From positions 310,001 to 374,000 of the forward strand of contig DASRFA010000013.1 of assembly GCA_035651755.1 (NCBI GenBank): a stretch of 64,000 nucleotides of DNA, written 5' to 3'. The position numbers and the translations under genes were made by a program. Source of the DNA: DASRFA01 sp035651755 (GTDB lineage Bacteria > Desulfobacterota > Binatia > UBA12015). Of this stretch, positions 1 to 8,267 are shown piece by piece. Position 1 is the stretch's first letter. The number at the start of each line of letters is the position of its first letter. The notes below the pieces were generated by a model, which was not told where the DNA came from, did no database searches, and saw nothing but the letters and a program-made list of their open reading frames with translations.

Positions 1-1
1 G

Positions 2-97
2 CCCTTCGAGAAGGGCGTCTGTGACACGGTCGCGCAGATGAACGGCGACACGGTCGCTCGGATCGACGCGTTCAGCTCGTCGGCGGGAGGCCGCTGA
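2..97 (+). CDS. C-terminal end of a small lipoprotein-family paralogue (cut by window edge)
   Basis: The frame is open from the window edge and ends in TGA at 95-97. Its 31 residues (PFEKGVCDTVAQMNG, then a short tail) match the C-terminal block of the intact small protein at 4295-4621 (PFERGVCDTVEQMNG). This is therefore the end of another member of the same family; its N-terminus lies outside the window. A further relative starts only 4 bases downstream, so the copies form a tandem cluster. No function is known to me. The conserved cysteine may form a disulfide in the periplasm, but that is inference. Confidence 0.6.
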   Translation, partial: PFEKGVCDTVAQMNGDTVARIDAFSSSAGGR

Positions 98-101
98 CAC
101 C

Positions 102-386
102 GTGCGCCCCGTTCGCATTCCCGCTCGGTGGCAATCCGATCGAAACCGCAGGCGCTCGGGGGCCGCCGCTCTCGCTCTCGCGGCGGTCGTGGCGGGCGTC
201 GGGACGTTCTCGTGCGCGGCGATCGTCGATCATCAGCGCGAGCTCGCGCAGAGATACTGCGGGTCGGGTTGGCCGACGCCGGAGGGCGACATGGCGTATC
301 CGGGTGACCCCGGCTGGCCGTTCGAGCAGCATCTCTGCGACGACGTCCCGCACCGCGCCGTCGCCACCGCGACGAAGATGCGGTGA
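102..386 (+). CDS. Small Cys-containing lipoprotein, paralogue of the 4295 gene
   Basis: A 94-residue protein read from GTG at 102, 4 bases after the preceding paralogue. It has a basic N-terminus, a hydrophobic stretch and a lipobox-like GTFSC, so it is probably exported and lipidated. The second half carries WPTPEGDMAYPGDPGWPFE followed by a Cys, almost the same as WPTHDGPMAYPGDAQWPFE in the 4295 protein. It lacks the central block with AYSRRVA and AGTC that the intact relative has, so it looks internally shortened by about 20 residues. The role is unknown; the family is recognisable only by comparison within this window. Confidence 0.6.
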   Translation: MRPVRIPARWQSDRNRRRSGAAALALAAVVAGVGTFSCAAIVDHQRELAQRYCGSGWPTPEGDMAYPGDPGWPFEQHLCDDVPHRAVATATKMR

Positions 387-387
387 A

Positions 388-543
388 CGGCTCCTGGCGC
401 CGGCTGGGGGTCTCGTCGCTGGAAGCGTGGCCCTCGGCTCGTGTGCCGCGCTGCGCGCGTATTCGCGCCGGGTCGCGAAGAACGCGTGCCGCTGCGCCGG
501 AACGTGCACCCTCTGCGACGACACCGGCCGGCACCTGCGGTAG
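388..543 (+). pseudogene. Truncated third copy of the small lipoprotein family
   Basis: Directly after the 102-386 gene, the frame ending in TAG at 541-543 encodes a lipobox-like LGSC followed by AALRAYSRRVAKNACRCAGTC. This matches ASLEAYSRRVARDACRSAGTC in the intact 4295 protein. It then stops after a few residues, without the MAYPGD/WPFE block. No good start codon or ribosome binding site is visible near the expected signal peptide; the nearest ATG in frame is at 304, inside the previous gene. I read it as a decayed or truncated duplicate. Confidence 0.5.
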
Positions 544-559
544 GGACGCCCCGATCGGC

Positions 560-1054
560 TCAGTCGGCTCGCGTCCCGACGAACTGCCCGTCGGGGAGCC
601 GTACGGACGCCGTGTCCGTGGCGCGGCTGTCGGAGTCCGCATCGAGGTGCACGACCGTGGTCCTCCCGGCGCGGACGACCGCGCGAACGCGCACCGGTCC
701 GAAGTTCAGCGCCCGCGCATCGACGTCGTACGTTCCCGCGGGGAGCGTGACGGTCTCGGCATCTTCACCGAAGGGCCCCACTTGATTGTCGACCTCTCGC
801 ACGCGGCGACCCTCGGCGTAGATCGAGTAGCCGTCGTGCTTGGGATGCTCGGAGTCGTTCGAGTCGACGACGTCGTCCGCGGTGTAGATCACGAGGCGTC
901 CCAGCGCATCGTTCGACGTGAGCGGGCGGCCGGGCGCGACCGCTCCGGGGACGACGAACCGCGACCGCGGCGCGCACGCCGCGAGCCACGCCGTCGCGGC
1001 CACGGCACAGAACGCGCGCGCGCGGCGGCGGCCGATCGTCGGCGTCGAGGCCAT
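560..1054 (-). CDS. Predicted lipoprotein of unknown function
   Basis: A 164-residue protein if it starts at ATG 1054; an in-frame ATG at 1099 would add 15 residues and give an unusually long n-region. A basic stretch, a hydrophobic core and the lipobox LAAC give a clear lipoprotein signal. The mature part contains a segment rich in Asp and Asn followed by alternating beta-strand-like sequence (TYDVDARALNFGPVRVRAVV). That looks like a small beta-sandwich of the kind found in carboxypeptidase-regulatory or PEGA-like domains. I do not recognise the family. It lies head to tail after the NtrC-like regulator but is separated from it by about 140 bases. Confidence 0.6.
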   Translation of the reverse strand: MASTPTIGRRRARAFCAVAATAWLAACAPRSRFVVPGAVAPGRPLTSNDALGRLVIYTADDVVDSNDSEHPKHDGYSIYAEGRRVREVDNQVGPFGEDAETVTLPAGTYDVDARALNFGPVRVRAVVRAGRTTVVHLDADSDSRATDTASVRLPDGQFVGTRAD

Positions 1055-1192
1055 GCGGCGCGCGCGTCGCACGTCGCGTGCCGCGAAGGAGGGCTCCATC
1101 CTCGGGCATCCGCGCGCTCGCGGTGGTGCAGGATGGAGCGGCGAAGTCCAATTTGGGCGACCGGGCGCAGCGAGTCGTCGGCCGCGCGTCGG

Positions 1193-2545
1193 TCAACCCT
1201 CCGCGCGCTCGGGCTCCGCGAGCCAGCGCGCCAGCGTCTGGCGAGAGATCCCGAGGCGCTGCGCGGCCAGCAGCTTGTTGCCGCCGCAGAGCTGAAGGAC
1301 GCGTCGGACGTACTCGCGCTCCAGGTGCTCGATCGGGACGATCGCCTCGGCTTCCTCGGGAAGTCGAGCCACGTCGGCCACGATCGCGTGCTGGACCTGT
1401 CCCAGCAGCTCGCTCCCGATGCGCGGTCCCTCCGCCATGACCGCGGCGCTCGAGATCGCTGCCTTCAGCTCGCGGATGTTGCCGGGCCAGGTGTGCGCCA
1501 CGAGGAGCGCCTCCGCCTCCGGCGTGAAGCCGTCGAGGCGCTTCCGGTAGAGCCGGCCGAAGTGGGCGAGCATGTGGCGGGCGATGAGCAGGACGTCGCC
1601 GCCGCGCTCGCGCAGCGGCGGAAGCGTCACGCTGATGCCGGAGAGCCGATAGTACAGGTCGCGCCGGAAGGACGCCGCGTCCTCGAGCGACCGGTGCGTC
1701 GCGGCCACCACGCGGCAGTCCACGCGCAGCACCTTCGTCCCGCCGACGCGTCTGAACTCGAAGCTCTCGACGAACTTGAGGAGCTTTGCCTGAGCCGCCG
1801 CCGGCAGGTCGCCGACCTCGTCGAGGAAGAGGGTGCCGCCGTCGGCGAGCTCGACGAGCCCGCGCTTCTGCTCGCGCGCATCCGAGAAGGCCCCGCGCTC
1901 GTGCCCGAAGAGCTCGCTCTCGACGAGCTGCTCCGGGATCGCCGAGCAGTTGAGCTCGATGAAAGGGCCTCGCGCGCGCGCCGACATCCGATGGAAGAGG
2001 CGCGCAGCGAGCTCCTTCCCGGTCCCCGTCTCGCCGCGGATCGTGACCACCGGGATCGGTTGCGCGGCGAGCTTGACGAGGAGGCTCACCGCCGCCTTCA
2101 TGGAGTCGCTCTCGTAGAGGAGCGCCGGCTCCCGGTCCTTCTCCTGCTGAGCGCCGAGATACGCGACGCGCTGCTCGAGGTCCGCCGTATGCACGGCATT
2201 CCGGACCGACGCGATCACCTCCTCGAGGTCGAACGGCTTGCGGATGAAGTCGAACGCTCCGAGCCGGAGTGCCCGGACCGCGCTCTCCATGTCGCCGTGC
2301 GCCGTGATGACGATCGTCTTGGTCTCGGAGAGGCGATCGCGCGCGCGCTCGAGGATCTCGAGTCCGTTCATGTCGCCGAGGCGGAGATCGACGATCATGC
2401 AGTCGGGCGACTCGCTGGTGAGCTGCGCGAGCGCCTCGGCGCCGGACGTCGCGAGAGCGACCCCGTAGCCGTTGCTCTCGAGCGCGATCCGGAGCGAGCG
2501 CCGGATCAGCTCCTCGTCGTCGACGATCAGGACGGACTTGCGCAC
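1193..2545 (-). CDS. NtrC-family sigma-54-dependent response regulator
   Basis: 450 residues from GTG 2545, overlapping the end of the kinase gene by 19 bases, so the two are translationally coupled. The receiver domain (about 1-115) has D9/D10, phospho-acceptor D53 (IVDLRLGD) and K103. The AAA+ domain has Walker A GETGTGKE (about 171-178), Walker B GGTLFLDE (about 236-243) and an arginine-rich sensor region. The C-terminus carries a Fis-type helix-turn-helix (about 410-445). The sigma-54 contact loop reads GAFSDA instead of GAFTGA; GAFTDA-type variants are common, so activity is likely kept. It should activate sigma-54 promoters on phosphorylation. No clear -24/-12 promoter was found nearby, so the target is open. 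Confidence 0.92.
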   Translation of the reverse strand: MRKSVLIVDDEELIRRSLRIALESNGYGVALATSGAEALAQLTSESPDCMIVDLRLGDMNGLEILERARDRLSETKTIVITAHGDMESAVRALRLGAFDFIRKPFDLEEVIASVRNAVHTADLEQRVAYLGAQQEKDREPALLYESDSMKAAVSLLVKLAAQPIPVVTIRGETGTGKELAARLFHRMSARARGPFIELNCSAIPEQLVESELFGHERGAFSDAREQKRGLVELADGGTLFLDEVGDLPAAAQAKLLKFVESFEFRRVGGTKVLRVDCRVVAATHRSLEDAASFRRDLYYRLSGISVTLPPLRERGGDVLLIARHMLAHFGRLYRKRLDGFTPEAEALLVAHTWPGNIRELKAAISSAAVMAEGPRIGSELLGQVQHAIVADVARLPEEAEAIVPIEHLEREYVRRVLQLCGGNKLLAAQRLGISRQTLARWLAEPERAEG

Positions 2546-3978
2546 GCGCTGGCTCGATCCCGCGGCAGCTTCACGCGGAAGACGGTGCCGCCATGGTCCG
2601 CGGGGACGGCTTCGATCCGGCCGCCGTGCTCCTGGACGATCTTGCGGCTGATCGCGAGACCGAGGCCGTTCCCTCCGGGCTTGGTCGTGAAGAACGGGCG
2701 GAAGAGGCGCTCGCGGTGCGCGCGCGCGATGCCGGCTCCGTGGTCCTCGACCGCGATGACCAGGCCGCCATTCTCGACGGCCGCGCCCACCTCGACCGGC
2801 GCGCCGCGCGGCGAGGCTTCGCATCCGTTGGCGATCAGGTTCACGAGCACCTGGCGCATCAGATCGGGATCCATGTCCCAGCGGAGCTGCTCGGCCACGG
2901 GCGCGATGCGGATGTCGTGCTCGGCGGCCGAGGGTGCGCTGCGCGCCGATCGTGCCGCTTCGCGCAGCACGTCGGCGACCGAGACGCGCGCCGCGTGCGG
3001 CTCGAGCGGGCGCGCGTAGTCCATCAGCCGGCGCACGATGCCTTCGACGCGATCGAGCCCGTGCTCCATGTCGGTCAGCTCGCGCGCGAGCGATTCACGG
3101 GACACCGGCGCGCGGCGCAGTGCCTGCAGCATTCCCTTCACTCCGGCGAGCGGGTTCAGCGTCTCGTGGGCGATCTCGGTCGCGATCTCTCCGATCTCGG
3201 ACAGCTTCTCCGCCTGCTGCAGCGCGCGCTCCTGCTGCACGACGCGCTCGATGAGCGCGCTGACGCGCGCCTCGATCACGCCGACGTCGTCGCCCGCCAC
3301 GGCGAGCTCGTCGACCGCGCCCGACGTGCCCAGGCGAACCGCGAGCCGGTAGATGGGTCGCGCGGCGTAGCGCGAGAGCATGAATCCGACGAGGAGCGAG
3401 AAGAGCGCACCACCGACCGTCATCCAGGCGATCGTGCGCTCTCCGTCCGCGAGCACGTCCTCGACGTGCTCGCGGCGCTCCCGGAGGTCGCTCTCGACGA
3501 GCGCGATGAGGTCGCGGCTCTCGCCGAGGAGCGTCTCGACGTCCTTCGCAATCGACACGAAGACCTTGTGCGCCTCCGCGTCGAGGCCGCGCTGCTGCAA
3601 GCTGAGAACTTCGTCGGCTTTCGCGGTGTACGACGCGTACGTCCGGCGGATGCTGTCCAGGCGCGTCCGCTCGGCGGGCGTCGAAGCGTAGACTTCCATC
3701 TGCTCGAGCCATGCCTGGAAGTCACGGCGATGGGGCCGGACGTCAGCGAGGACGCTCTGGTCGCCCGTGATGAGGAAGTCCGCGATGTACCCTTTGTCCT
3801 GGACGAGCGTCTGCAGGATCGAGGTCAAGCGCACGGTCTCGACGCCGAGGTCGGAGAGCTGGCGGGCGGAGCGCTGGGCGTCGGCCAGCGACCGTAGCCC
3901 CCACCAGGTCGAGAGCAAGAGGACGGCGACGGTCGCCGCGTAGGCGAGCATGAGGCGCGCGGTGAGCCCGGGTCTCAT
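2527..3978 (-). CDS. NtrB-like membrane sensor histidine kinase
   Basis: 483 residues from ATG 3978; a TTG at 4047 is less likely. A transmembrane helix at about 10-27, an extracytoplasmic helical region of about 150 residues resembling CHASE3 or four-helix-bundle sensors, and a second membrane helix at about 183-203 precede a HAMP-like linker. The dimerisation domain has IAHETLNPLAGV with H271 as the phospho-acceptor. The ATPase domain has an N-box (NLIANGCEA), DHGAGIA and GNGLGLAIS. It is the partner of the downstream NtrC-like regulator through gene overlap. The helical sensor suggests a small-molecule or envelope signal; the ligand cannot be read from the sequence. Confidence 0.92.
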   Translation of the reverse strand: MRPGLTARLMLAYAATVAVLLLSTWWGLRSLADAQRSARQLSDLGVETVRLTSILQTLVQDKGYIADFLITGDQSVLADVRPHRRDFQAWLEQMEVYASTPAERTRLDSIRRTYASYTAKADEVLSLQQRGLDAEAHKVFVSIAKDVETLLGESRDLIALVESDLRERREHVEDVLADGERTIAWMTVGGALFSLLVGFMLSRYAARPIYRLAVRLGTSGAVDELAVAGDDVGVIEARVSALIERVVQQERALQQAEKLSEIGEIATEIAHETLNPLAGVKGMLQALRRAPVSRESLARELTDMEHGLDRVEGIVRRLMDYARPLEPHAARVSVADVLREAARSARSAPSAAEHDIRIAPVAEQLRWDMDPDLMRQVLVNLIANGCEASPRGAPVEVGAAVENGGLVIAVEDHGAGIARAHRERLFRPFFTTKPGGNGLGLAISRKIVQEHGGRIEAVPADHGGTVFRVKLPRDRASACASPS

Positions 3979-4294
3979 CGCGCTCTCGGCATTCGATTCG
4001 TCGCCATGTCGCGCTTCGCCGGGCGTCACCCGCGCGAGCTTCAGCAATCCAAGTACCAGCGGGGTAGCCGGCTGTCACGGTCGCCCAGCTGCCCGGTTCC
4101 TCCAGCGCACTTGCCGATGCGGTGCGCGCGGCCGGCACCCCGCGACGCCGCGTGCCTCCGTGCTCGATCCTGGACGCGGATGTCGAAAATTGGCCCGACG
4201 CCTCCTGTCTCGACGGCGGGAGCAGGCGCCTTTTCGCGGGCACGTGGCGTGCAACCGGACCCCTCGCGGTCGCAGGCCGGGGAGGGCGCGACGA

Positions 4295-4621
4295 ATGAAT
4301 GATCCCATCGCTCGACGAGTCCGCGTCTTCGCGGTCGCGGCGCTCGCGTCGGCGGCTGCGACGCTGCCGGCGTGCGCGAGCCTCGAGGCGTACTCGCGCC
4401 GGGTCGCCCGGGATGCATGCCGCTCCGCGGGCACCTGCACCGTGTACGCCGAGAACGGCGCGCACGAGGTGCCGTGCTGGCCGACGCACGACGGGCCGAT
4501 GGCGTATCCCGGCGACGCGCAATGGCCGTTCGAGCGCGGCGTCTGCGACACGGTGGAGCAGATGAACGGCGAGCAGCCCCTGCCCGGGACCGCCACCGCG
4601 TCGGTGCACCAGCCGTCGTGA
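4295..4621 (+). CDS. Small lipoprotein, intact member of the local paralogous family
   Basis: 108 residues from ATG 4295, with a good ribosome binding site (GGGAGG about 10 bases upstream). The N-terminus is basic then hydrophobic and ends in the lipobox LPAC. The mature protein is EAYSRRVARDACRSAGTC, then PCWPT, MAYPGDAQWPFE and GVCDTVEQMNG, with five cysteines after the lipobox Cys. It is the reference copy for the fragments at 2-97, 102-386 and 388-543. It lies between the divergent NtrB kinase gene and the RND operon. I know no named family; probable location is the periplasmic face of a membrane. Confidence 0.75.
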   Translation: MNDPIARRVRVFAVAALASAAATLPACASLEAYSRRVARDACRSAGTCTVYAENGAHEVPCWPTHDGPMAYPGDAQWPFERGVCDTVEQMNGEQPLPGTATASVHQPS

Positions 4622-4817
4622 GGCGGTCGCCGGACATCGCGCGGAGAGCTCGTGCGCGTTCGGACGCGGCGCCGGTGCTCCAATCTGGACGAGGCTGCCT
4701 CATTCTGGACGCGCCGGCCGGTCTCGGCCTCGCGGCTCGGGCGCGCGACGAGCGGCACGCCGCCTGCTGGAGGCAGGGCGCGCGCGCTGCGTCTCCGGGC
4801 GCAGCGGACAGGTTCGC

Positions 4818-5123
4818 ATGCAGCTTCTCCTGATCGCCTTCCGCAGCTCCCTCGAAGGCGACGTGCTCGACCTCGTACGCCGCGAAGGGTTCGCGAGCTT
4901 CACGATGGTCCGCGACGTCGTCGGCTCCGGTGAGACCGGAAAGGCGATGGCCGCGTTCCCGTGGCCGGCCTCGAACGATCTCCTCCTGATCGCGCTCGAG
5001 AGCGCGGACGCCGCTCGCCTCGTGCGCAGGCTCTCCGCGTTTCGCGACGTCGCGACCGATCGCCAGCACGGGACGCCGATCCCGCTGCGCGTCTTCTCGA
5101 TCCCCTGCACGGAGATGAGCTGA
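4818..5123 (+). CDS. PII-like transporter-associated protein (PG0541-like)
   Basis: 101 residues with the ferredoxin-like alternation of the PII superfamily. An N-terminal strand (MQLLLIAFRS) is followed by a helix of acidic and basic residues, then TMVRDVVGSGETG, FPWPASNDLLLIAL and a C-terminal helix. This fits the small PG0541-like group found beside RND efflux genes. It is the first gene of the pump operon, 15 bases before the permease start. Proteins of this group are thought to sense a ligand and bind or tune the adjacent transporter; that role is inferred from family and context. It lacks the Tyr-bearing T-loop of classical PII, which is present in the gene at 55390. Confidence 0.72.
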   Translation: MQLLLIAFRSSLEGDVLDLVRREGFASFTMVRDVVGSGETGKAMAAFPWPASNDLLLIALESADAARLVRRLSAFRDVATDRQHGTPIPLRVFSIPCTEMS

Positions 5124-5138
5124 TCCGCCGCTCTCGCC

Positions 5139-8100
5139 ATGTCCGGCTTCTCTCTTCGCAATCCCCACACCGTCGTCGTCGGTGCGCTGATCGTCGTCCT
5201 CCTCGGGACGACGGCCTTCTTGCGCATGCCCGTCGACGTCTTTCCCGACCTCAAGATCCCGGCCGTCGTCGTCGCGACGTTCTACCCGGGGATGCCGCCG
5301 ACGGAGATCGAGCGCAACATCACGACGCGTTTCGAGCGCTTCTTCACGCTCGGCAGCGACATCGAGCACATCGAGTCGCGCTCGTTGCCGGGCGTGAGCC
5401 TGATCCGGGTGTTCTTCCACCCGAACGTGGACGTCGACGTCGCGACCGCGACGCTCGCCAGCCTCGCGATGGCGGACCTGCGCCACCTCCCGCCGGGCAC
5501 GTTGCCGCCCCTCGTCCTGAAGTCGGGAGCCTCGTCGCTTCCCGTGACTCTCGTGACGGTTTCCGGTGAGGGATTCTCCGAAGCGCAGCTCCGCGACCAG
5601 GCGCAGTACAACGTGCGCAACCAGCTCGCGACGGTCGCCGGCGCATCGGTGCCGCCGCCGTTCGGCGGCAAGTACCGCCAGATCATGGTCTACGCCGACC
5701 GCGAGGCGCTCGAGGCGCGCGGCCTGACGCCGATGGACGTCGTGCACTCGCTGAACGACTCCAACCTCATCATCCCGGCCGGCGACGCGAAGATCGGCGA
5801 CACCGACTACTTCGTCACGACGAACAGCATGATCGACGAGGTGCCCGAGATCGGCGACGTGCCCGTGAAGGTGGGCGGCGGCGGCCAGGCGCCCGTGCTC
5901 GTCCGGGCGATCGGCAGGGCGGAGGACGCCGCGCAGATCCAGCAAAACGTCGTCCGGATCGACGGCCAGCGCTCCGTCTACGTGCCGGTGCTGAAGCAGG
6001 GGAACGCCAACACGATCGCGGTGGTCGACGGCGTCCGATCGCTCCTCTCGCGCGTGGCGAGCCTTCCGGAAGGCATGAAGCTCGGCGCGATCTTCGACCA
6101 GTCGGGCTACGTGCGCTCCGCCATCGAGAGCCTCGAGCACGAGGCGGGCTCGGCGGCCGTGCTCGCCTCGCTCGTCATCCTGCTCTTCCTCGGGAGCTTC
6201 AAGTCGACGCTCGCGATCTTCCTCTCCATCCCTCTCTCGCTCCTCGCCGCGGCCTTCGGGATGTTCATGAACGGCTCGACCGTGAACGTGATGACGCTCG
6301 GCGGCTTCGCTCTCGCGATCGGTAGGCTGGTCGACAACTCGGTGGTCGTGCTCGAGAACATCAACCGGCACGTCGCGCTCGGGAAGAGCCCGGAGCAGGC
6401 GGCGCGCGACGGGGCCGACGAGGTGTCGCTCGCCGTGTTCGCGTCGACCTTGACGACGGTGATCGTCTTCTTCCCGGTCATCTTCCTGTTCGGCGTCGCC
6501 AAGTATCTCTTCGGCGCGCTCGCATTCGCCGTCGTGCTGTCGATGCTCGCGTCGTACGTCGTGGCGATGACCCTGATCCCGGTGTTCTGTGCGCGTTTCC
6601 TGACACCCGAGGAGGCGCGCTCCGAGCACGAGGGATCTCGGCCGGGGCTGCTCGGCAGATTCATGCGCGCTTACGAGCGTTTCGCGGATCGCTACGAGCG
6701 CGTGCTCGTGCGCGCGCTCGACCACAAGGTCGCGGTGATCGCCGCCATCATGGTGGTCTTCGCCGTCGCGCTGACCGGGTACCCGCGGCTCGGGACCGAG
6801 CTGTTTCCACGAACCGATGCCGGCCAGTTCATCATCCACCTCCGCACGCCCCCGGGGTCGCGCATCGAGGTCACCGAGCACCTCGCAGCGCGCGTCGAGG
6901 ACATCGTCCGCAAGCAGATCCCCGCCAAGAGCCTCGATCGCGTGGTGTCCAATCTCGGACTCGCGCCCGGCTTCTCGGCCATCTACTCGCCGAACGCGGC
7001 GAGCGACTCCGGCTTCGTGATGGTGAGCCTCAAACCCGGGCACGAGGAGTCGACCTGGCACGACATGCGGATTCTGCGGGAGCAGATCGCGGCGAACGTT
7101 CCGGAGGTGCGGACGTTCTTCGAATCGGGCAGCATCATCGATGCGGTCCTGAATTTCGGGCTCGCCGCGCCGATCGACGTTCAGCTATCGGGCTCCGACT
7201 ACCGCGACCTGCATCGAGCGGCCGCCGCGGTCGCTCGCGCCGTCCGGCGCACGCCCAGCGTCGCCGACGTGTTCGTGCCGCAGGAGTCCGGCTACCCGAC
7301 GCTGGCGGTGAACGTCGATCGCGTCAAAGCGGCCCGGCTCGGGTTGAGCCAGCGCGACGTCGTGACGAACGTCATCACGGCTCTGACGTCGAACCAGATG
7401 ATCGCGCCTTCGGTCTGGATCGATCCCAAGAACGGCAACGACTACTTCCTGACCGTCCAGTATCCGGAGCGCGAAGTCGGCTCCGTCGAAACGCTGCTGA
7501 ACATCCCCGTGCGCGGCGACGGCCGAGACGACACGCACCGCGACGCGATCCTGCTCCGCAACGTGGCATCGGTCGAGCCGACGACCTCGCCCGCGGAGGC
7601 GGATCACTACGACATCCAGCGCGTGGTGGACGTCCTGGTGTCGCCGCGCGGCGACGACGTCGGCGGCACGCAGGCGGACATCCAGCGGGCGCTCGCCGAC
7701 GTGCCGCTCCCCGCGAACGTCAAGGTCTCGTACCGCGGCTCGGCGTCGGCGATGCAGGAGTCGTTTTCGAGCTTCGGCTTCGGGCTCGCGATGGCGGTGA
7801 TGCTGCTCTACCTGGTGATGGTCGCGCAGTTCCGGTCGTTCATCGACCCGTTCATCATCATGTTCGCGGTGCCCATGGGGCTGATCGGAGTCATCGCGAC
7901 CCTCCTCGCGACCGGCACGACGCTCAACATCGAATCGGCCATGGGGACGATCATGATGGTTGGGATCGTCGTCTCGAACTCGATTCTGCTGGTCGACTTC
8001 GCGAACCAGCGGCGACGCGAGGGCGCGTCGGTTCGTCGAGCGATCGTCGACGCGTCGCGCATCCGGATGCGCCCGATCGTGATGACCGCGCTCGCGACCG

Positions 8101-8267
8101 TCGGCGGGCTCCTTCCCATCGCCCTCGAGCTCGGCCAGGGATCCGAAGCTTCCGCCCCGCTCGCACGGGCCGCCGTCGGCGGGCTCGTCGTATCGACGGC
8201 GTTCACGCTCGTGCTCGTCCCGGCCCTCTACGAGCTCGTGTACGCGCGACAGGAGGTCGCCGTATGA
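5139..8267 (+). CDS. RND efflux pump inner-membrane permease (AcrB/MdtB type)
   Basis: 1042 residues, the normal length for AcrB-type proton-driven exporters. The N-terminus gives TM1 and MPVDVFPDLKIPAVVV, followed by porter repeats. A block of membrane helices at about 330-480 includes GRLVDNSVVVLENINRH, the proton-relay helix, where the second acidic residue of the classical pair is Asn (D399-N400). The second repeat ends with helices at about 870-1030 (GIVVSNSILLVDFANQ). The start ATG lies 15 bases after the PII-like gene, and its stop overlaps the adaptor start by ATGA. With the next two genes it forms a complete tripartite pump. The substrate (drug, lipid or hydrophobic compound) cannot be told. 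Confidence 0.95.
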   Translation: MSGFSLRNPHTVVVGALIVVLLGTTAFLRMPVDVFPDLKIPAVVVATFYPGMPPTEIERNITTRFERFFTLGSDIEHIESRSLPGVSLIRVFFHPNVDVDVATATLASLAMADLRHLPPGTLPPLVLKSGASSLPVTLVTVSGEGFSEAQLRDQAQYNVRNQLATVAGASVPPPFGGKYRQIMVYADREALEARGLTPMDVVHSLNDSNLIIPAGDAKIGDTDYFVTTNSMIDEVPEIGDVPVKVGGGGQAPVLVRAIGRAEDAAQIQQNVVRIDGQRSVYVPVLKQGNANTIAVVDGVRSLLSRVASLPEGMKLGAIFDQSGYVRSAIESLEHEAGSAAVLASLVILLFLGSFKSTLAIFLSIPLSLLAAAFGMFMNGSTVNVMTLGGFALAIGRLVDNSVVVLENINRHVALGKSPEQAARDGADEVSLAVFASTLTTVIVFFPVIFLFGVAKYLFGALAFAVVLSMLASYVVAMTLIPVFCARFLTPEEARSEHEGSRPGLLGRFMRAYERFADRYERVLVRALDHKVAVIAAIMVVFAVALTGYPRLGTELFPRTDAGQFIIHLRTPPGSRIEVTEHLAARVEDIVRKQIPAKSLDRVVSNLGLAPGFSAIYSPNAASDSGFVMVSLKPGHEESTWHDMRILREQIAANVPEVRTFFESGSIIDAVLNFGLAAPIDVQLSGSDYRDLHRAAAAVARAVRRTPSVADVFVPQESGYPTLAVNVDRVKAARLGLSQRDVVTNVITALTSNQMIAPSVWIDPKNGNDYFLTVQYPEREVGSVETLLNIPVRGDGRDDTHRDAILLRNVASVEPTTSPAEADHYDIQRVVDVLVSPRGDDVGGTQADIQRALADVPLPANVKVSYRGSASAMQESFSSFGFGLAMAVMLLYLVMVAQFRSFIDPFIIMFAVPMGLIGVIATLLATGTTLNIESAMGTIMMVGIVVSNSILLVDFANQRRREGASVRRAIVDASRIRMRPIVMTALATVGGLLPIALELGQGSEASAPLARAAVGGLVVSTAFTLVLVPALYELVYARQEVAV

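Noticed and set aside
1877..1894. GAFSDA in place of GAFTGA in the sigma-54 activator
   Set aside because: Ser for Thr and Asp for Gly are both seen in functional relatives such as GAFTDA types, so it is not evidence of lost sigma-54 contact.
383..3019. Very long open frames opposite or offset to real genes (878 codons here, 1006 at 4041-7061, others)
   Set aside because: They are rich in Arg, Ala, Glu and Asp with no domain or signal, and lie antisense to well-supported genes. High GC content removes stop codons in the mirror frames.
4622..4817. Possible sigma-54 promoter for the RND operon driven by the adjacent NtrB/NtrC pair
   Set aside because: No GG-N10-GC arrangement with the usual flanks was found in the gap; the link between the pair and the pump stays unproven.
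6333..6338. RND permease with Asn in place of the second proton-relay Asp (VDNS)
   Set aside because: VDN variants are common in RND permeases of this branch, so it is a family trait rather than a loss of function.
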